Numbered from the stretch's first letter, positions 17,546-26,997 are shown. The stretch: DNA of 64,000 bases from Pseudorhodoplanes sinuspersici (GCF_002119765.1 NZ_CP021112.1:3032501-3096500), one strand, 5' to 3'. Notes: generated from the sequence alone by a model not told the origin. Translations and numbers: made by a program.

Positions 17546-18394
17546 TTGATCCAGAGTTCAGCAGCCGAGGCTTTGCCGGCGAGGGCGAAGTCAGCGGCCC
17601 CGGCGGTGGCGCTGTCCGATGTCACCATCACCTTCCGGATGGGCGGCAAGGTGGCTTTTACCGCTGTCGAGCAGGCGAGCCTTTCGGTCGCCGATGGCGA
17701 GTTCGTCTCGATTGTCGGCCCGACCGGGTGCGGCAAATCCACGCTGCTGAATGTGGCCGCGGGGCTGCTGCAGCCGTCGGGCGGCAAAGCGGAGATCTTC
17801 GGCACGCCGCTGGCCGGGCTGAACCGGCAATCGGGTTATCTGTTCCAGGCAGACTCGCTGTTTCCCTGGAAGACCGCGATCCAGAATGTGGCGATCGGCC
17901 TCGAAACTGCGGGAACGCCATCTGGCCAGGCGCAAGCGCGCGCGCAGGACTGGCTGAAGCGCGTCGGCCTTGGCAATTTCGCCGAACGCTATCCGCACAT
18001 GCTGTCGGGCGGACAGCGAAAACGTGTCGGCCTCGCGCAGGTGCTCATTCGCGATCCGAAAATCCTTCTGATGGACGAGCCGTTCGGGCCGCTCGACGCG
18101 CAGACGCGGCAGATCATGGGCAACCTGCTGCTCGATCTGTGGAGCGCCGACCGCAAGGCGGTGCTGTTTGTCACCCACGATCTGGAAGAGGCGATCGCGC
18201 TCTCCGATCGCGTGGTGATCATGTCCGCGGGACCGGCCGCGCGCATCATCGGCGACTGGAAAGTGCCATTGCCGCGCCCGCGCGACATTTCCGAGGTGAG
18301 GCTGGACAAGGCCTTCCACGATTTGCATCGCGAGATCTGGCACGTACTGAAAGAAGAAGTGCTCAAGGGTTATGCGCAGACGGGGGGCGGGTGA
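17546..18394 (+). CDS. SsuB/TauB-type ABC transporter ATP-binding protein
   Basis: A 282-residue ATPase of the nitrate/sulfonate/taurine class. Walker A is GPTGCGKST (58-66), with YLFQADSLFPWKTAIQNV (the FPWKT Q-loop typical of this class), signature LSGGQ, Walker B ILLMDEPFGPLD, and FVTHDLEEAIALSDR. The start is a TTG at 17546 with GGAGCGGAG upstream. The product powers the permease at 18400, whose gene follows at once. The substrate is not readable; aliphatic sulfonates, thiamine precursors or nitrogenous organics are options. Confidence 0.88.
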   Translation: MIQSSAAEALPARAKSAAPAVALSDVTITFRMGGKVAFTAVEQASLSVADGEFVSIVGPTGCGKSTLLNVAAGLLQPSGGKAEIFGTPLAGLNRQSGYLFQADSLFPWKTAIQNVAIGLETAGTPSGQAQARAQDWLKRVGLGNFAERYPHMLSGGQRKRVGLAQVLIRDPKILLMDEPFGPLDAQTRQIMGNLLLDLWSADRKAVLFVTHDLEEAIALSDRVVIMSAGPAARIIGDWKVPLPRPRDISEVRLDKAFHDLHREIWHVLKEEVLKGYAQTGGG

Positions 18395-18399
18395 TCGTC

Positions 18400-19191
18400 A
18401 TGAACCGTCTTTCTCTCGTCGGCTTTCAGATCCTCATTCTCGTCATCACGCTGGTGCTGTGGCACGTGCTGACGACCATTCCGATGTCCGATGGCAAGCC
18501 GCTGGTGCCGCCGTTCTTCTTCTCGACGCCGGGCGACGTGTTCGCGCGGATCGTCAAATGGTTTGCCGAAGGCACGATCTGGCGGCATCTGTGGATCACG
18601 CTGACCGAGTCGGCTCTCGCCTTTATCATCGGATCGGTCGGCGGCGTGCTCGTCGGCTTCTGGTTCGCGCGGCAGCCGATCATTGCCGCGATCTTTGACC
18701 CCTACGTGAAGATGATCAACGCGCTGCCGCGCATTGTGTTGGCGCCGATCTTCACGTTGTGGTTCGGCCTCGGCATCTGGTCGAAAGTCGCGCTCGGCGT
18801 CACGCTGGTGTTCTTCATCGTGTTCTTCAACGTCTATCAGGGCGTGCGTGAAGTCAGCCCGACGGTGTTGAACAACGCCCGCATGCTCGGCATGAACGAG
18901 CGGCAATTGATGCGGCATGTCTACTGGCCGTCAGCCCTGTCCTGGATGTTCTCGTCGCTGCACACCTCGGTCGGTTTTGCCGTGGTCGGTGCGGTGGTCG
19001 GTGAATATCTCGGTTCGGCCGCCGGCCTCGGCTATCTGATCCTGCAGGCGGAGGGCACCTTCGATATTGCCGGCGTGTTCGCGGGCATGTTCGTGCTTGC
19101 CGCTTTCGTCATCGTGATCGATGGGCTCGTGACCATGGTGGAAAAGCGTCTTCTGGTGTGGCGCCCGGTCGCAGCCGATACGCGAACGTGA
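18400..19191 (+). CDS. SsuC/TauC-type ABC transporter permease
   Basis: A 263-residue inner-membrane permease with about six hydrophobic segments. Loop motifs FDPYVKMINALPRIVLAPIF and the EAA region LNNARMLGMNERQLMRHVYW place it in the SsuC/TauC family. The ATG at 18400 is chosen for its spacing from the G-rich run. A GTG at 18391 overlapping the ATPase stop would add three residues and is a close alternative. It forms a homodimeric channel with the ATPase at 17546. Confidence 0.88.
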   Translation: MNRLSLVGFQILILVITLVLWHVLTTIPMSDGKPLVPPFFFSTPGDVFARIVKWFAEGTIWRHLWITLTESALAFIIGSVGGVLVGFWFARQPIIAAIFDPYVKMINALPRIVLAPIFTLWFGLGIWSKVALGVTLVFFIVFFNVYQGVREVSPTVLNNARMLGMNERQLMRHVYWPSALSWMFSSLHTSVGFAVVGAVVGEYLGSAAGLGYLILQAEGTFDIAGVFAGMFVLAAFVIVIDGLVTMVEKRLLVWRPVAADTRT

Positions 19192-19261
19192 CGCCTCTTT
19201 AACTCTGAAATGCGCCGGACTTTGCACCCCCGGTGTGTTGTTTTACTCTTGCTCATCAAAT

Positions 19262-19280
19262 GCGGCCGGGAACAGGCCGC
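19262..19280 (+). other. Intercistronic hairpin before binding-protein gene
   Basis: GCGGCC and GGCCGC pair around GGGAACA, 24 bases before the receptor start and without a U-tract. Hairpins at this position in ABC operons often protect the receptor message or mark a processing point. Confidence 0.35.
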
Positions 19281-19304
19281 GTGTCCAACGGGAGGACTTG
19301 TTTC

Positions 19305-20321
19305 ATGATGGCTCGGATCGTCCGGCGGATGGCGTCGTCGCTGTTCGCTCTTGCATTGATGTCAGGCGCGGCCTTCGCGCAATCCAAGGTCACCATCGCG
19401 GTCGGCGGCGCCGCCTGTTTGTGTTACCTGCCGACGGTGCTGGCAAAGCAGCTTGGCGAATATGAAAGGGCCGGGTTGAATGTCGACATGGTCGACTTCA
19501 AGGGCGGCTCGCAATCGCTGACCGCGGTGCTCGGCGGCAGCGCCGATGTCGTCTCCGGCTATTTCGATCATTGCGTCAATCTCGCCGCCAAGGGGCAGAT
19601 GCTGCAATCGATCGTGGTCTACGATCGCTATCCCGGTTTCGCGCTGGTCGTCTCGCCCAAACATGCCGACAAGGTGAAATCGGTGAAAGACCTCGCCAAT
19701 CTGAAAGTCGGCGTCAGCGCGCCGGGCTCATCGACCGACTACTTCCTCAAATACATCCTGAAGAAAAACGGCGTCGATCCGAATTCGGTTGGCGTGATCG
19801 GCATCGGTCTTGGTGCCACGGCGGTCGCGGCGATGGAGCAGGGCTCGGTCGAAGCGGCGATCATGCTCGATCCAGCGATCACGCAATTGCAGGGCCGCAA
19901 CAAGGAACTGCGCATCCTGACCGATACGCGCACGCAGAAGGACACACTGGATGTGTTCGGTGGCGAGTATCCGGGCGGCGCCCTTTATACCAAGGCCGAC
20001 TGGATCGAGAAAAATCCGAAAGCCGCGCTCGGCTTGGCCACGGCGATCCTCAACACACTGAAATGGATCCACTCTCATACGCCGGAAGAAATCATGGCGA
20101 AGATGCCGCCCGAACTCGTCGGCGCGGACAAGGCGCTATATCTCGAAGCACTGAAGGCGACGCTGCCGATGTATTCGGAGACCGGCCGTATGGACCCCAA
20201 GGGCGCCAAGGCGGTGCTGGATGTGTTCAGCCAGTCCAACCCGGATGTGGCCAAGGCGAATATCGACCTGTCGAAGACCTACACCAACAAGTTCGTCGAG
20301 CAGGCCGCCAAAGCCAAGTGA
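19305..20321 (+). CDS. SsuA/NMT1-like ABC transporter substrate-binding protein
   Basis: A 338-residue periplasmic receptor whose signal peptide ends at SGAAFAQ. The mature part has the NMT1/SsuA pattern: KVTIAVGGAACLCYLPTVLA, GLNVDMVDFKGGSQSLTAVL, GSADVVSGYFDHCVNLAAKG, LKVGVSAPGSSTDYFLKYIL and a C-terminal helical lobe. CLCY near the N-terminus is an unusual Cys pair. Tandem ATGs (19305/19308) follow GGGAGGA. It is the third gene of the importer operon and is ended by a strong hairpin terminator. Confidence 0.88.
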   Translation: MMARIVRRMASSLFALALMSGAAFAQSKVTIAVGGAACLCYLPTVLAKQLGEYERAGLNVDMVDFKGGSQSLTAVLGGSADVVSGYFDHCVNLAAKGQMLQSIVVYDRYPGFALVVSPKHADKVKSVKDLANLKVGVSAPGSSTDYFLKYILKKNGVDPNSVGVIGIGLGATAVAAMEQGSVEAAIMLDPAITQLQGRNKELRILTDTRTQKDTLDVFGGEYPGGALYTKADWIEKNPKAALGLATAILNTLKWIHSHTPEEIMAKMPPELVGADKALYLEALKATLPMYSETGRMDPKGAKAVLDVFSQSNPDVAKANIDLSKTYTNKFVEQAAKAK

Positions 20322-20327
20322 TCATTG

Positions 20328-20379
20328 GCGAATGCCGGGCCAAACTCAGCGTGGTCACTGCCCGGCATTCGCGCTTTTT
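20328..20379. terminator. Strong terminator between convergent operons
   Basis: GCGAATGCCGGGC (20328-20340) and its exact complement (20360-20372) form a 13-bp stem, followed by GC and five Ts on the plus strand. It ends the ABC operon. The minus-strand cytochrome gene's stop (20355-20357) lies within the loop, so the hairpin may act in both directions. Confidence 0.85.
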
Positions 20380-21614
20380 CGATACGTGCCGACATCTGAC
20401 GATGCGACGGGCGGTGCGGCATTGCCCCATGAATTGCGAATATAGGTGAGGACGGCGGCGACATTGTCGTCGTTGAGGCGCCAGCCGAACGATGGCATGG
20501 CGGGGCCGGTTGGCGCGGCGGCAGTCGCGGCGCCACGGCTGCCCAACAGCACCACGCGGGTGATCGTCGATATGTCATCCGATTGCACAACGGTGTTTCC
20601 ACGCAAACGCGGAAACAGGCGCGGGATGCCCGCGCCGGCGCTCGTGTGGCATCCTTCGCAATTATCCTTATAGATTGCGCCACCAGCGATCATGCGTGCA
20701 TCATTCGGATCGAGCGGTTGCGGTGGCGTTCCTGTACCGGACTTGAGGTCCTTGAGATAGACGGCGATCGCGTGCGCGTCCGAATCCATCATCTTCGAGC
20801 TTGAATTGATGATCTCGTCGGCCATCGGGCCGGAGGCAATGGCGCGATCATTGACGCCAGTCTTCAGATACTCGACGATTTCACTTTCCGACCACGTGCC
20901 GATGCCTTTATGCGGGTCGGCCGTGATGTTAGGAGCCAACCAACCCTCTAACGTCGCGCCTTGCAGATAGTTTGCGCTCTTGTCACCGCCGAGGATATTC
21001 TTGCTCGAGTGGCAGGTGCCGCAATGACCGAGCGCTTCAACGACATAGGCGCCACGATTCCATTCTGCCGACTTTTGCGGATTGGGCTGAAAGCGGCCAT
21101 CTTTGAAATTCAGCCAGTTCCAGAACAACAAGCTGGAGCGCTGGTTGAAAGGAAACGGCAATTGATTGACGTCGACGGCGTTTTTCACCGGCTCCAGCGT
21201 CGCAAGGTATGTACGGATAGCGAGAACGTCTTCGCGAGACAGTTTTGTATAGGCTGGATAGGGCATGGCCGGATAAAGACGTTTGCCGCCGCGGCCGATG
21301 CCGTCATGCAAGGCGGCAATGAAATCCTCATCGGTCCAAGCCCCGATGCCGGTCTCCTCATCCGGCGTGATATTCGGTGAGTAGAGCGTGCCGAACGGTG
21401 TCTGCAGAGGCAGCCCGCCTGCATAGGGCTTTCCGCCCGGAGCCGTGTGGCAGGCGACGCAATCAGCGAGTGTTGCGAGATAGCGGCCATGCTCGATTGT
21501 TTCGAAGGATTGACTATCGGCCTTGGCGATGATTGTGCCGAATACAAGCGTCATGAGCGCAGCGACTGTGCAGCGCCACAGCATTGCGGCGATTGTGCAC
21601 GGCGTCCGTTTCAT
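20355..21614 (-). CDS. Triheme cytochrome c subunit of GMC dehydrogenase
   Basis: A 419-residue periplasmic, membrane-associated cytochrome. The signal or anchor segment is about 10-32, and three CxxCH heme sites lie at 52-56 (CVACH), 198-202 (CGTCH) and 318-322 (CEGCH). This layout is that of the cytochrome subunit of gluconate, alcohol or FAD-glucose dehydrogenases, which passes electrons from the flavoprotein to ubiquinone. Its ATG overlaps the GMC stop by 4 bases, confirming the subunit pairing. It is the last gene of the three-gene operon 24132-20355. Confidence 0.92.
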   Translation of the reverse strand: MKRTPCTIAAMLWRCTVAALMTLVFGTIIAKADSQSFETIEHGRYLATLADCVACHTAPGGKPYAGGLPLQTPFGTLYSPNITPDEETGIGAWTDEDFIAALHDGIGRGGKRLYPAMPYPAYTKLSREDVLAIRTYLATLEPVKNAVDVNQLPFPFNQRSSLLFWNWLNFKDGRFQPNPQKSAEWNRGAYVVEALGHCGTCHSSKNILGGDKSANYLQGATLEGWLAPNITADPHKGIGTWSESEIVEYLKTGVNDRAIASGPMADEIINSSSKMMDSDAHAIAVYLKDLKSGTGTPPQPLDPNDARMIAGGAIYKDNCEGCHTSAGAGIPRLFPRLRGNTVVQSDDISTITRVVLLGSRGAATAAAPTGPAMPSFGWRLNDDNVAAVLTYIRNSWGNAAPPVASSDVGTYRKSANAGQ

Positions 21615-23377
21615 GACGGCACCAGCGGCCCTGGAGCTTTGAGATAAAGCGTGCGGATGGCGTCCGCGGCCTTGAAGGCCAGAGCGCCGACTGTGCCAGT
21701 CGGATTATAACCGGCATTTTGCGGAAAAGCCGATGCACCGACCACGAACACATTCGGCACGTCCCAGCTTTGCAGATATTTATTGACGACGCTGGTCTTT
21801 GGATCGCTGCCCATGATGGCGCCGCCCGTATTGTGCGTACTTTGATAGGGAACGACGGAATAGGGCTTCTTCCGGAATGACGTCACGGTTTGACATGGTT
21901 TGAGAGCCTTGGCGATCTCTTCGGCTTTGCGCGTGACATAATTCGACATGCGGATGTCGTTATCGGGGAAATCGAACGTTATCCGCATCAATGGCCGTCC
22001 GAAGCGATCGGTATAGGTCGGATCGAGATCGAGATGATTGCCGCGCGTCGCATAGCTGCTGCCCTGGACCGTAATGGCAAGCGTGCTGAGATAGTTGTCC
22101 GCGACCGCTTTCTTCCAGGCCGAGCCCCAGCGCGGCGTGCCGGGAGGCGTCGGATGCCGGCCGATCGGGCGCCCATTCGTGGGAATGCAGTTAATGCCGC
22201 CGCCACCGACAAAATCGAGGCCGGCGTGATCGAAATTATCGCCGTTGAAATTATCGACCGTTTGCCCGAGGGCGCCGGTAGCGATGAATGGATTGAAATT
22301 CTTGTCGTCGAAAAACATCTCGACCGCGGAATTGGTTTGGTATGCGTAGTTGCGCCCGACTGTCCCGGTCCCGCTCTGTGGATCGTAGGGCTGTCCAATC
22401 CCGGACAGGAGGAGCATGCGGACGTTAAACAGGATGAAGGCGCAGACGAGTACGATTTCGGCTGGCTGTTCCCATTCCTGCCCCTGCGAATCGACGTAGG
22501 TCACGCCGGTCGCGCGTTTGCCTGCTCCGTCAAGATTGATTCTGGTGACCTCACATTCGCTGCGGCACTCGAAATTCGACTTACGCATCAAGACCGGCAA
22601 AACCGTCGTTTGCGGGCTCGCTTTGGAATAATTGGCGCAGCCGAAGCGTTCGCAGAACCCGCAATAAGTACACGGGCCCATATTGACGCCGAGCGTATTG
22701 GTATAGGGCCGTGAGGCGTTGGCGGCCGGCGTCGGGAAGGGATGATAACCGACGGTGCGCGCGCCCTCTGCGAATAGCGTCGGCCCATAGGTCATGTCGA
22801 GCGGCGGCAGCGGAAAATCGCGGCTGCGCGCGCCTTCGAACGGATTGCCGCCGTCTTGGAGCTGGCCTTTTATGTTTCCGGCTTTGCCGGATATCCCTGC
22901 GAGGTAATCGAACTTGTCATAATAGGGTTCTAGCTCCTCATAGGTGATGCCCCAATCCTGAATGGTCAGTTCATCGGGAATGGAATTGGCGCCATAGCGT
23001 TCGGCAAGATGGCTGCGACAACGAAAATCGCTCGGCAGGAAGCGCCAGGTCTGCCCATTCCAGTGGACGCCCGCTCCGCCGACCCCATTGCCGGGAAGGA
23101 ATGAGCCGAATTGCCGGATCGGCAAAGCCTGCTGATCCGCATTGTTGCGGAAGGTGGGCGTGTCCTGCGCCGGACGCAAAAACAGATCCTGCCGGACCGC
23201 ATAGCGCAATTCATCCTGGATATAACCGATGTTGAAATCGGATGCCGTATCGCGCCAGGGACCGCGCTCTATCGCGACGATGTCGAGGCCTTCATCGGTC
23301 AACTCATTGGCGAGGATCGACCCGGTCCATCCAAGCCCGATAATGACAACATCTTTGGCCGGGAGCCGCTTTGCCAT
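21611..23377 (-). CDS. GMC-family membrane dehydrogenase flavoprotein
   Basis: A 588-residue FAD enzyme. The dinucleotide fold is at the N-terminus (DVVIIGLGWTGSILANEL), with FLPGNGVGGAGVHWNG, and catalytic His/Asn positions near the C-terminus (STHNTGG, NAGYNPTGTVGALAF). A cysteine cluster at 236, 239, 242 and 247 (CTYCGFCERFGC) lies where bacterial FAD-glucose dehydrogenases carry a 3Fe-4S cluster. It oxidises a sugar, sugar acid or alcohol in the periplasm. The small subunit encoded just upstream carries the Tat signal for co-export. The exact substrate is unknown. Confidence 0.9.
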   Translation of the reverse strand: MAKRLPAKDVVIIGLGWTGSILANELTDEGLDIVAIERGPWRDTASDFNIGYIQDELRYAVRQDLFLRPAQDTPTFRNNADQQALPIRQFGSFLPGNGVGGAGVHWNGQTWRFLPSDFRCRSHLAERYGANSIPDELTIQDWGITYEELEPYYDKFDYLAGISGKAGNIKGQLQDGGNPFEGARSRDFPLPPLDMTYGPTLFAEGARTVGYHPFPTPAANASRPYTNTLGVNMGPCTYCGFCERFGCANYSKASPQTTVLPVLMRKSNFECRSECEVTRINLDGAGKRATGVTYVDSQGQEWEQPAEIVLVCAFILFNVRMLLLSGIGQPYDPQSGTGTVGRNYAYQTNSAVEMFFDDKNFNPFIATGALGQTVDNFNGDNFDHAGLDFVGGGGINCIPTNGRPIGRHPTPPGTPRWGSAWKKAVADNYLSTLAITVQGSSYATRGNHLDLDPTYTDRFGRPLMRITFDFPDNDIRMSNYVTRKAEEIAKALKPCQTVTSFRKKPYSVVPYQSTHNTGGAIMGSDPKTSVVNKYLQSWDVPNVFVVGASAFPQNAGYNPTGTVGALAFKAADAIRTLYLKAPGPLVPS

Positions 23378-23382
23378 GCTCG

Positions 23383-24132
23383 CTACCTCTGCGCTATCCA
23401 GTCCGTGCGCCCGAGAATGCTCACGGGCGGAAGCGGATAGCGTTCGTTGTGTTTTTTGACGAAGTCCCGGTAGTCGTAACGCGCGCCGGGAAAACCAACG
23501 AGCTTCCAGCTCACCATCTCGCGATTGCCGCCGTAAATCGGATCGGCGAAAAACCCTTCGAGCGTATGCTGCAGAACCTGCTCGAAGAACTCCGGACCGT
23601 CGACATTGGGGAGCTGGATTGTCTTCTCTTCCAGGCCGCGCAGGATCGTGTCCTGCTGTTCAGGCGTGAGTTCGGCGAAAGATTTCTCCCCGAAATTGGC
23701 GCGGCAATACGTGTCGAGTGCTGCCAACCCGCCGCGGTAACGTGATGCCGGCCGAATGGGCGATTGCGGGCCCTGCTGCGGTAGCGCCTTTAAGAAGGGT
23801 GGCTTCATGTAAAGCCGGCGCGCATCGCCGAACGGCCCGGCCAGCAATCGATCGATATACACGGCACAGCCGGCCGCTTTGGCGCCCGGACCGAGGTCGT
23901 CTTGCGGAATCAGTCTGTCGAGGATCGCCTCGATCGCGATCGCTTCATCATGTGTGAAGAATTGCCAGGGGTCGGGCCGCACGGGCGTTGGAGGATCGGC
24001 CACGCCGGGTTGCCACGGAAGGCTGCCGGAAATGGACCGTGCATGCGCGCCAGCGACGCCGAGGATCGTCGCGATCGCCGTTGTCGCCAGAAACCTCCGG
24101 CGACTGACGTTGCGCAGGGACGCGGCTCGCAT
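23383..24132 (-). CDS. Gluconate 2-dehydrogenase subunit 3 family protein (Tat-exported)
   Basis: A 249-residue small subunit. The N-terminal SRRRFLATTAIATILGVAGA is a twin-arginine signal. The mature domain includes FFTHDEAIAIEAILDRLIP and GCAVYIDRLLAGPFGDARRL, typical of this family. It acts as an escort and stabiliser for the flavoprotein, which has no signal of its own. The ATG at 24132 has GGAGCTGGC upstream; a longer frame to 24168 would bury the Tat motif. The flavoprotein starts 5 bases after its stop. Confidence 0.88.
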   Translation of the reverse strand: MRAASLRNVSRRRFLATTAIATILGVAGAHARSISGSLPWQPGVADPPTPVRPDPWQFFTHDEAIAIEAILDRLIPQDDLGPGAKAAGCAVYIDRLLAGPFGDARRLYMKPPFLKALPQQGPQSPIRPASRYRGGLAALDTYCRANFGEKSFAELTPEQQDTILRGLEEKTIQLPNVDGPEFFEQVLQHTLEGFFADPIYGGNREMVSWKLVGFPGARYDYRDFVKKHNERYPLPPVSILGRTDWIAQR

Positions 24133-24412
24133 GCCAGCTCCAAGTCGGGTGAACCATAAACAGGTCAAACGCTCGGCAGTGACCTTGAGCCGGCCCGGCT
24201 TGAGAAAGTGTCAAGTCAGAGAAACATAAGCAGCATGAACTTGATGTAAATCTATTCACGTGCGTTTCCGGATCGATAGCCGTGACCCGTCCCGAGGCAG
24301 ATCAGCTTTTATGATCGAAGTCGGCTCGTCATGGTTGGGTTTGTCATCACGAGTCGGGTATATCCTGGGCTCACGCGGCAAGAATGAACGCGGCGGGTCC
24401 AGCAAGTCAGCA

Positions 24413-25264
24413 ATGAATATCCTCTCCATTCAGTCTCACGTCGCCTATGGTCATGTCGGCAATGCCGCGGCGGTGTTTCCGCTGCAGCGGATCGGCGTCG
24501 AAGTGTGGCCGGTCAACACCGTGCAGTTCTCCAATCACACTGGCTACGGCGCCTGGGCCGGGGAGGTGTTCGGCGCCGATCATATCCGCGAGGTGGTGCA
24601 GGGCATCGAGGACCGCGGCGTGCTCTCAGGCTGCGACGGCGTGCTCTCCGGCTATATGGGATCGGCCGAAATCGGCGAAGCAATCCTCGATGCCGTGGCG
24701 CGCGTGAAGCGCGCCAATCCGGCCGCGCGTTATTGCTGCGATCCGGTGATCGGCGACGTCGATACAGGCATCTATGTCCGCGAAGGCATCCCCGAATTCA
24801 TCCGCAACAAGGCATTGGTGATGGCCGATGTGGCAACGCCCAATCAGTTCGAGCTTGGTCTGTTGTCCGGCCTCGATACCGGGATTGTGGACGGCCTGCT
24901 GGCGGCGATCGATTGGCTGCACGCGCTCGGCATCGGTTCGCTGCTGGTGACATCGGTCCAGACCGATGAAACGCCGGACCATTGCATCGAGATCATGGCG
25001 TCGGGCCGCGACGGAGCCTTTCGCCTGCGCACGCCGCTGCTGCCGATCAGCGTGAACGGTGCCGGCGATGCCGTCGCCGCGTTGTTTTTCGCGCATCTGA
25101 TGCGCGGCATGGCGACGGCCGACGCTTTGGCCAAAGCGGGGTCGTCGCTTTTTGGGGTGCTGAAGATGACCGCCGAGCGGGAGGCGCGTGAAATCCTGCT
25201 GGTCGAGGCGCAGGAGGAGTTCGTGAAACCTTCAACGCTGTTCGAACCGGTGAAGGTGGGGTAG
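24413..25264 (+). CDS. pdxY: Pyridoxal kinase
   Basis: A 283-residue ribokinase-fold enzyme phosphorylating pyridoxal, or pyridoxine, in vitamin B6 salvage. It begins MNILSIQSHVAYGHVGNAAA, has NTVQFSNHTGYG, YCCDPVIGDVDTGIYV and TPNQFELGLLSG, and the anion-hole/catalytic segment SVNGAGDAVAALFF near the C-terminus. The frame is open to 24260, but only the ATG at 24413 gives the family N-terminus. It stands alone between the divergent dehydrogenase operon and the PhzF gene. Confidence 0.93.
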   Translation: MNILSIQSHVAYGHVGNAAAVFPLQRIGVEVWPVNTVQFSNHTGYGAWAGEVFGADHIREVVQGIEDRGVLSGCDGVLSGYMGSAEIGEAILDAVARVKRANPAARYCCDPVIGDVDTGIYVREGIPEFIRNKALVMADVATPNQFELGLLSGLDTGIVDGLLAAIDWLHALGIGSLLVTSVQTDETPDHCIEIMASGRDGAFRLRTPLLPISVNGAGDAVAALFFAHLMRGMATADALAKAGSSLFGVLKMTAEREAREILLVEAQEEFVKPSTLFEPVKVG

Positions 25265-25280
25265 ATCAAGCGAGCCGCTC

Positions 25281-25300
25281 ATTCCCGCGAAGGCGGGAAT
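25281..25300. repeat. Short palindromic repeat (ATTCCCGC hairpin)
   Basis: ATTCCCGC-GAAG-GCGGGAAT is a perfect 8-bp hairpin flanked by TC and CCAG, the form of a small element dispersed in many alphaproteobacterial genomes. It follows pdxY by 16 bases with no U-tract. It may fold as an mRNA 3' end. Confidence 0.65.
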
Positions 25301-25397
25301 CCAGCGTAAAAAAATGGGTCCCCGCCGGAGCCTGTCATCAGGCCGCGCTGTGCGCGGACCCGTTGGCGGCGACGAGCGGAAAACTGAAAGTGATCGC

Positions 25398-26294
25398 ATG
25401 CGCCGTCGTTTTGTTACCCTTGATGTGTTCACCGAAAATCGTTTCACCGGCAATCCGCTGGCGGTGGTGCTGGAATCTGACGGCCTCGAAAAATCCGATA
25501 TGCAGGCGATCGCACGCGAGTTCAATCTCGCCGAAACGGTGTTCGTCATGCAGCCGGCAAATGAGAGGCATCGCGCCTTGCTGCGCATCTTCACGCCGCA
25601 AACCGAATTGCCGTTTGCCGGACATCCAACGGTCGGTACCGCGGTGCTGCTCGGCTGCATGAGCGGTTACAACCTCGGTGCACATGATCTCGTGCTCGAA
25701 GAGACGGTCGGCCTCGTGCACTGCACGGTCGAGCCGAAGGGGAGGGAGCATGGTCATGCCAGCTTCGTGTTGCCGCGCCTGCCGGAAAAGCTCGAAGGGG
25801 CGCCCAGTGGAGAAGCAGCGATGGCGGCGCTCGGCCTGAACGCGAGCGATATCGGTTTTGGCGAGCCATCCGCCTGGTCTGCGGGCGTGGCGGTGAATTT
25901 CATCCCGGTGCGCGATCTTGAGTCCATCGCGCGTGCAACGCCCGACGCTTCACATTTTGACGGTGCATTCGGGAAGAACGGCCGCAGCGTCGCCTATCTG
26001 TTTTGCGGAGAAACCAGCGACCACGCTCACCATTTCCATGCCCGCATGTTTGCGCCGAAACTGGGCATACGCGAAGATCCGGCAACCGGGGCCGCTGTGG
26101 CAGCCTTTGCCGGCCTGATTGCCGAAACGACGCGGCCGGAGGACGGTTCGCATCGTTTCGTGATCGAGCAGGGATACGAGATGGGACGGCCGAGCCAGAT
26201 CGAGCTTGGTATGACGATCGAAAGCGGCGCGCTGACCCGCGCTACCATCGGCGGCTCGGCAATCATCGTCAGCGACGGACATCTCGAGGCATGA
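25398..26294 (+). CDS. PhzF family isomerase/epimerase
   Basis: A 298-residue protein with the diaminopimelate-epimerase-like fold. It starts FVTLDVFTENRFTGNPLAVV with the active-site Glu in FNLAETVFV, contains TPQTELPFAGHPTVGTAVLL and ends its second lobe with REDPATGAAVAAFAGL, all PhzF hallmarks. Family members isomerise small unsaturated acids. No phenazine genes are present, so the substrate is unknown. The ATG at 25398 is the only start giving the family N-terminus. The next gene starts 2 bases after its stop. Confidence 0.88.
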   Translation: MRRRFVTLDVFTENRFTGNPLAVVLESDGLEKSDMQAIAREFNLAETVFVMQPANERHRALLRIFTPQTELPFAGHPTVGTAVLLGCMSGYNLGAHDLVLEETVGLVHCTVEPKGREHGHASFVLPRLPEKLEGAPSGEAAMAALGLNASDIGFGEPSAWSAGVAVNFIPVRDLESIARATPDASHFDGAFGKNGRSVAYLFCGETSDHAHHFHARMFAPKLGIREDPATGAAVAAFAGLIAETTRPEDGSHRFVIEQGYEMGRPSQIELGMTIESGALTRATIGGSAIIVSDGHLEA

Positions 26295-26295
26295 T

Positions 26296-26997
26296 GTGTC
26301 GTATTCGCAGGACGTGATCCGCATCGAGACGCTCGACCTGTCATTGGGGGAGTATGATTGGGGCTTCGCGCGGGAACGCAGCGCGGAGATCGCCGCGCAT
26401 TTCGAAGCCGCGCAAAAGCAGAAGCCGGCTTTGTGGAACGGTCGCGTATTGCTGATGCACAAACGCGAGATCGCCGACGCGATACTTCGCGGACAATATT
26501 TCGAAACCGACTTCGCAAACTTCATGGCGTTGCGCGATTTCGGCTTTCCGGATCGATCGGTCGCAAACTGCTTTGCGCTTGGCGTCTTGCAGGGTTCGGA
26601 CGGCGGCTATGTGCTGGGAATCATGGGCGGGCATACGATGAATGCCGGGAAGATCTATTTCCCGGGCGGCACGCCGGACCCGAGCGATCTCGTTGGTTCG
26701 CGAGTCGATCTGGAATTGAGCGTGCGCCGCGAGGTGCAGGAGGAGACCGGGCTTGCGCCATCCGATTTCGATATCGATGCCGGCTGGCATTGCGTGCCGG
26801 GACAGTCTTTGATTGCATTGCTCAAACCCATGCGCGCGCGGGAAACCGCGGAACAGCTTCGTGCGCGGATCATGGATCACATCGCGAGCGAGGAGGAGCC
26901 GGAACTCGCCGGCGCCGCCATCGTGCGCAGCCTTGCCGATCTGAACGATAAAATGCCGGCCTTCGTGCAGACATTCTTTCGCACGATCTATTTCTGA
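26296..26997 (+). CDS. NUDIX hydrolase
   Basis: A 233-residue protein from a GTG at 26296 with GAGG six bases upstream. The NUDIX box core REVQEETGL lies at about 150, preceded by AGKIYFPGGTPDPSD; the box is degenerate, without the usual upstream Glu. The N-terminal 70 residues (GLREADWGF-like ARERSAEIAAHFEAAQKQ) resemble the leader domain of CoA- or NAD-type NUDIX proteins. It is coupled to the PhzF gene. It probably cleaves a nucleoside diphosphate derivative; the substrate is unknown. Confidence 0.8.
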   Translation: MSYSQDVIRIETLDLSLGEYDWGFARERSAEIAAHFEAAQKQKPALWNGRVLLMHKREIADAILRGQYFETDFANFMALRDFGFPDRSVANCFALGVLQGSDGGYVLGIMGGHTMNAGKIYFPGGTPDPSDLVGSRVDLELSVRREVQEETGLAPSDFDIDAGWHCVPGQSLIALLKPMRARETAEQLRARIMDHIASEEEPELAGAAIVRSLADLNDKMPAFVQTFFRTIYF

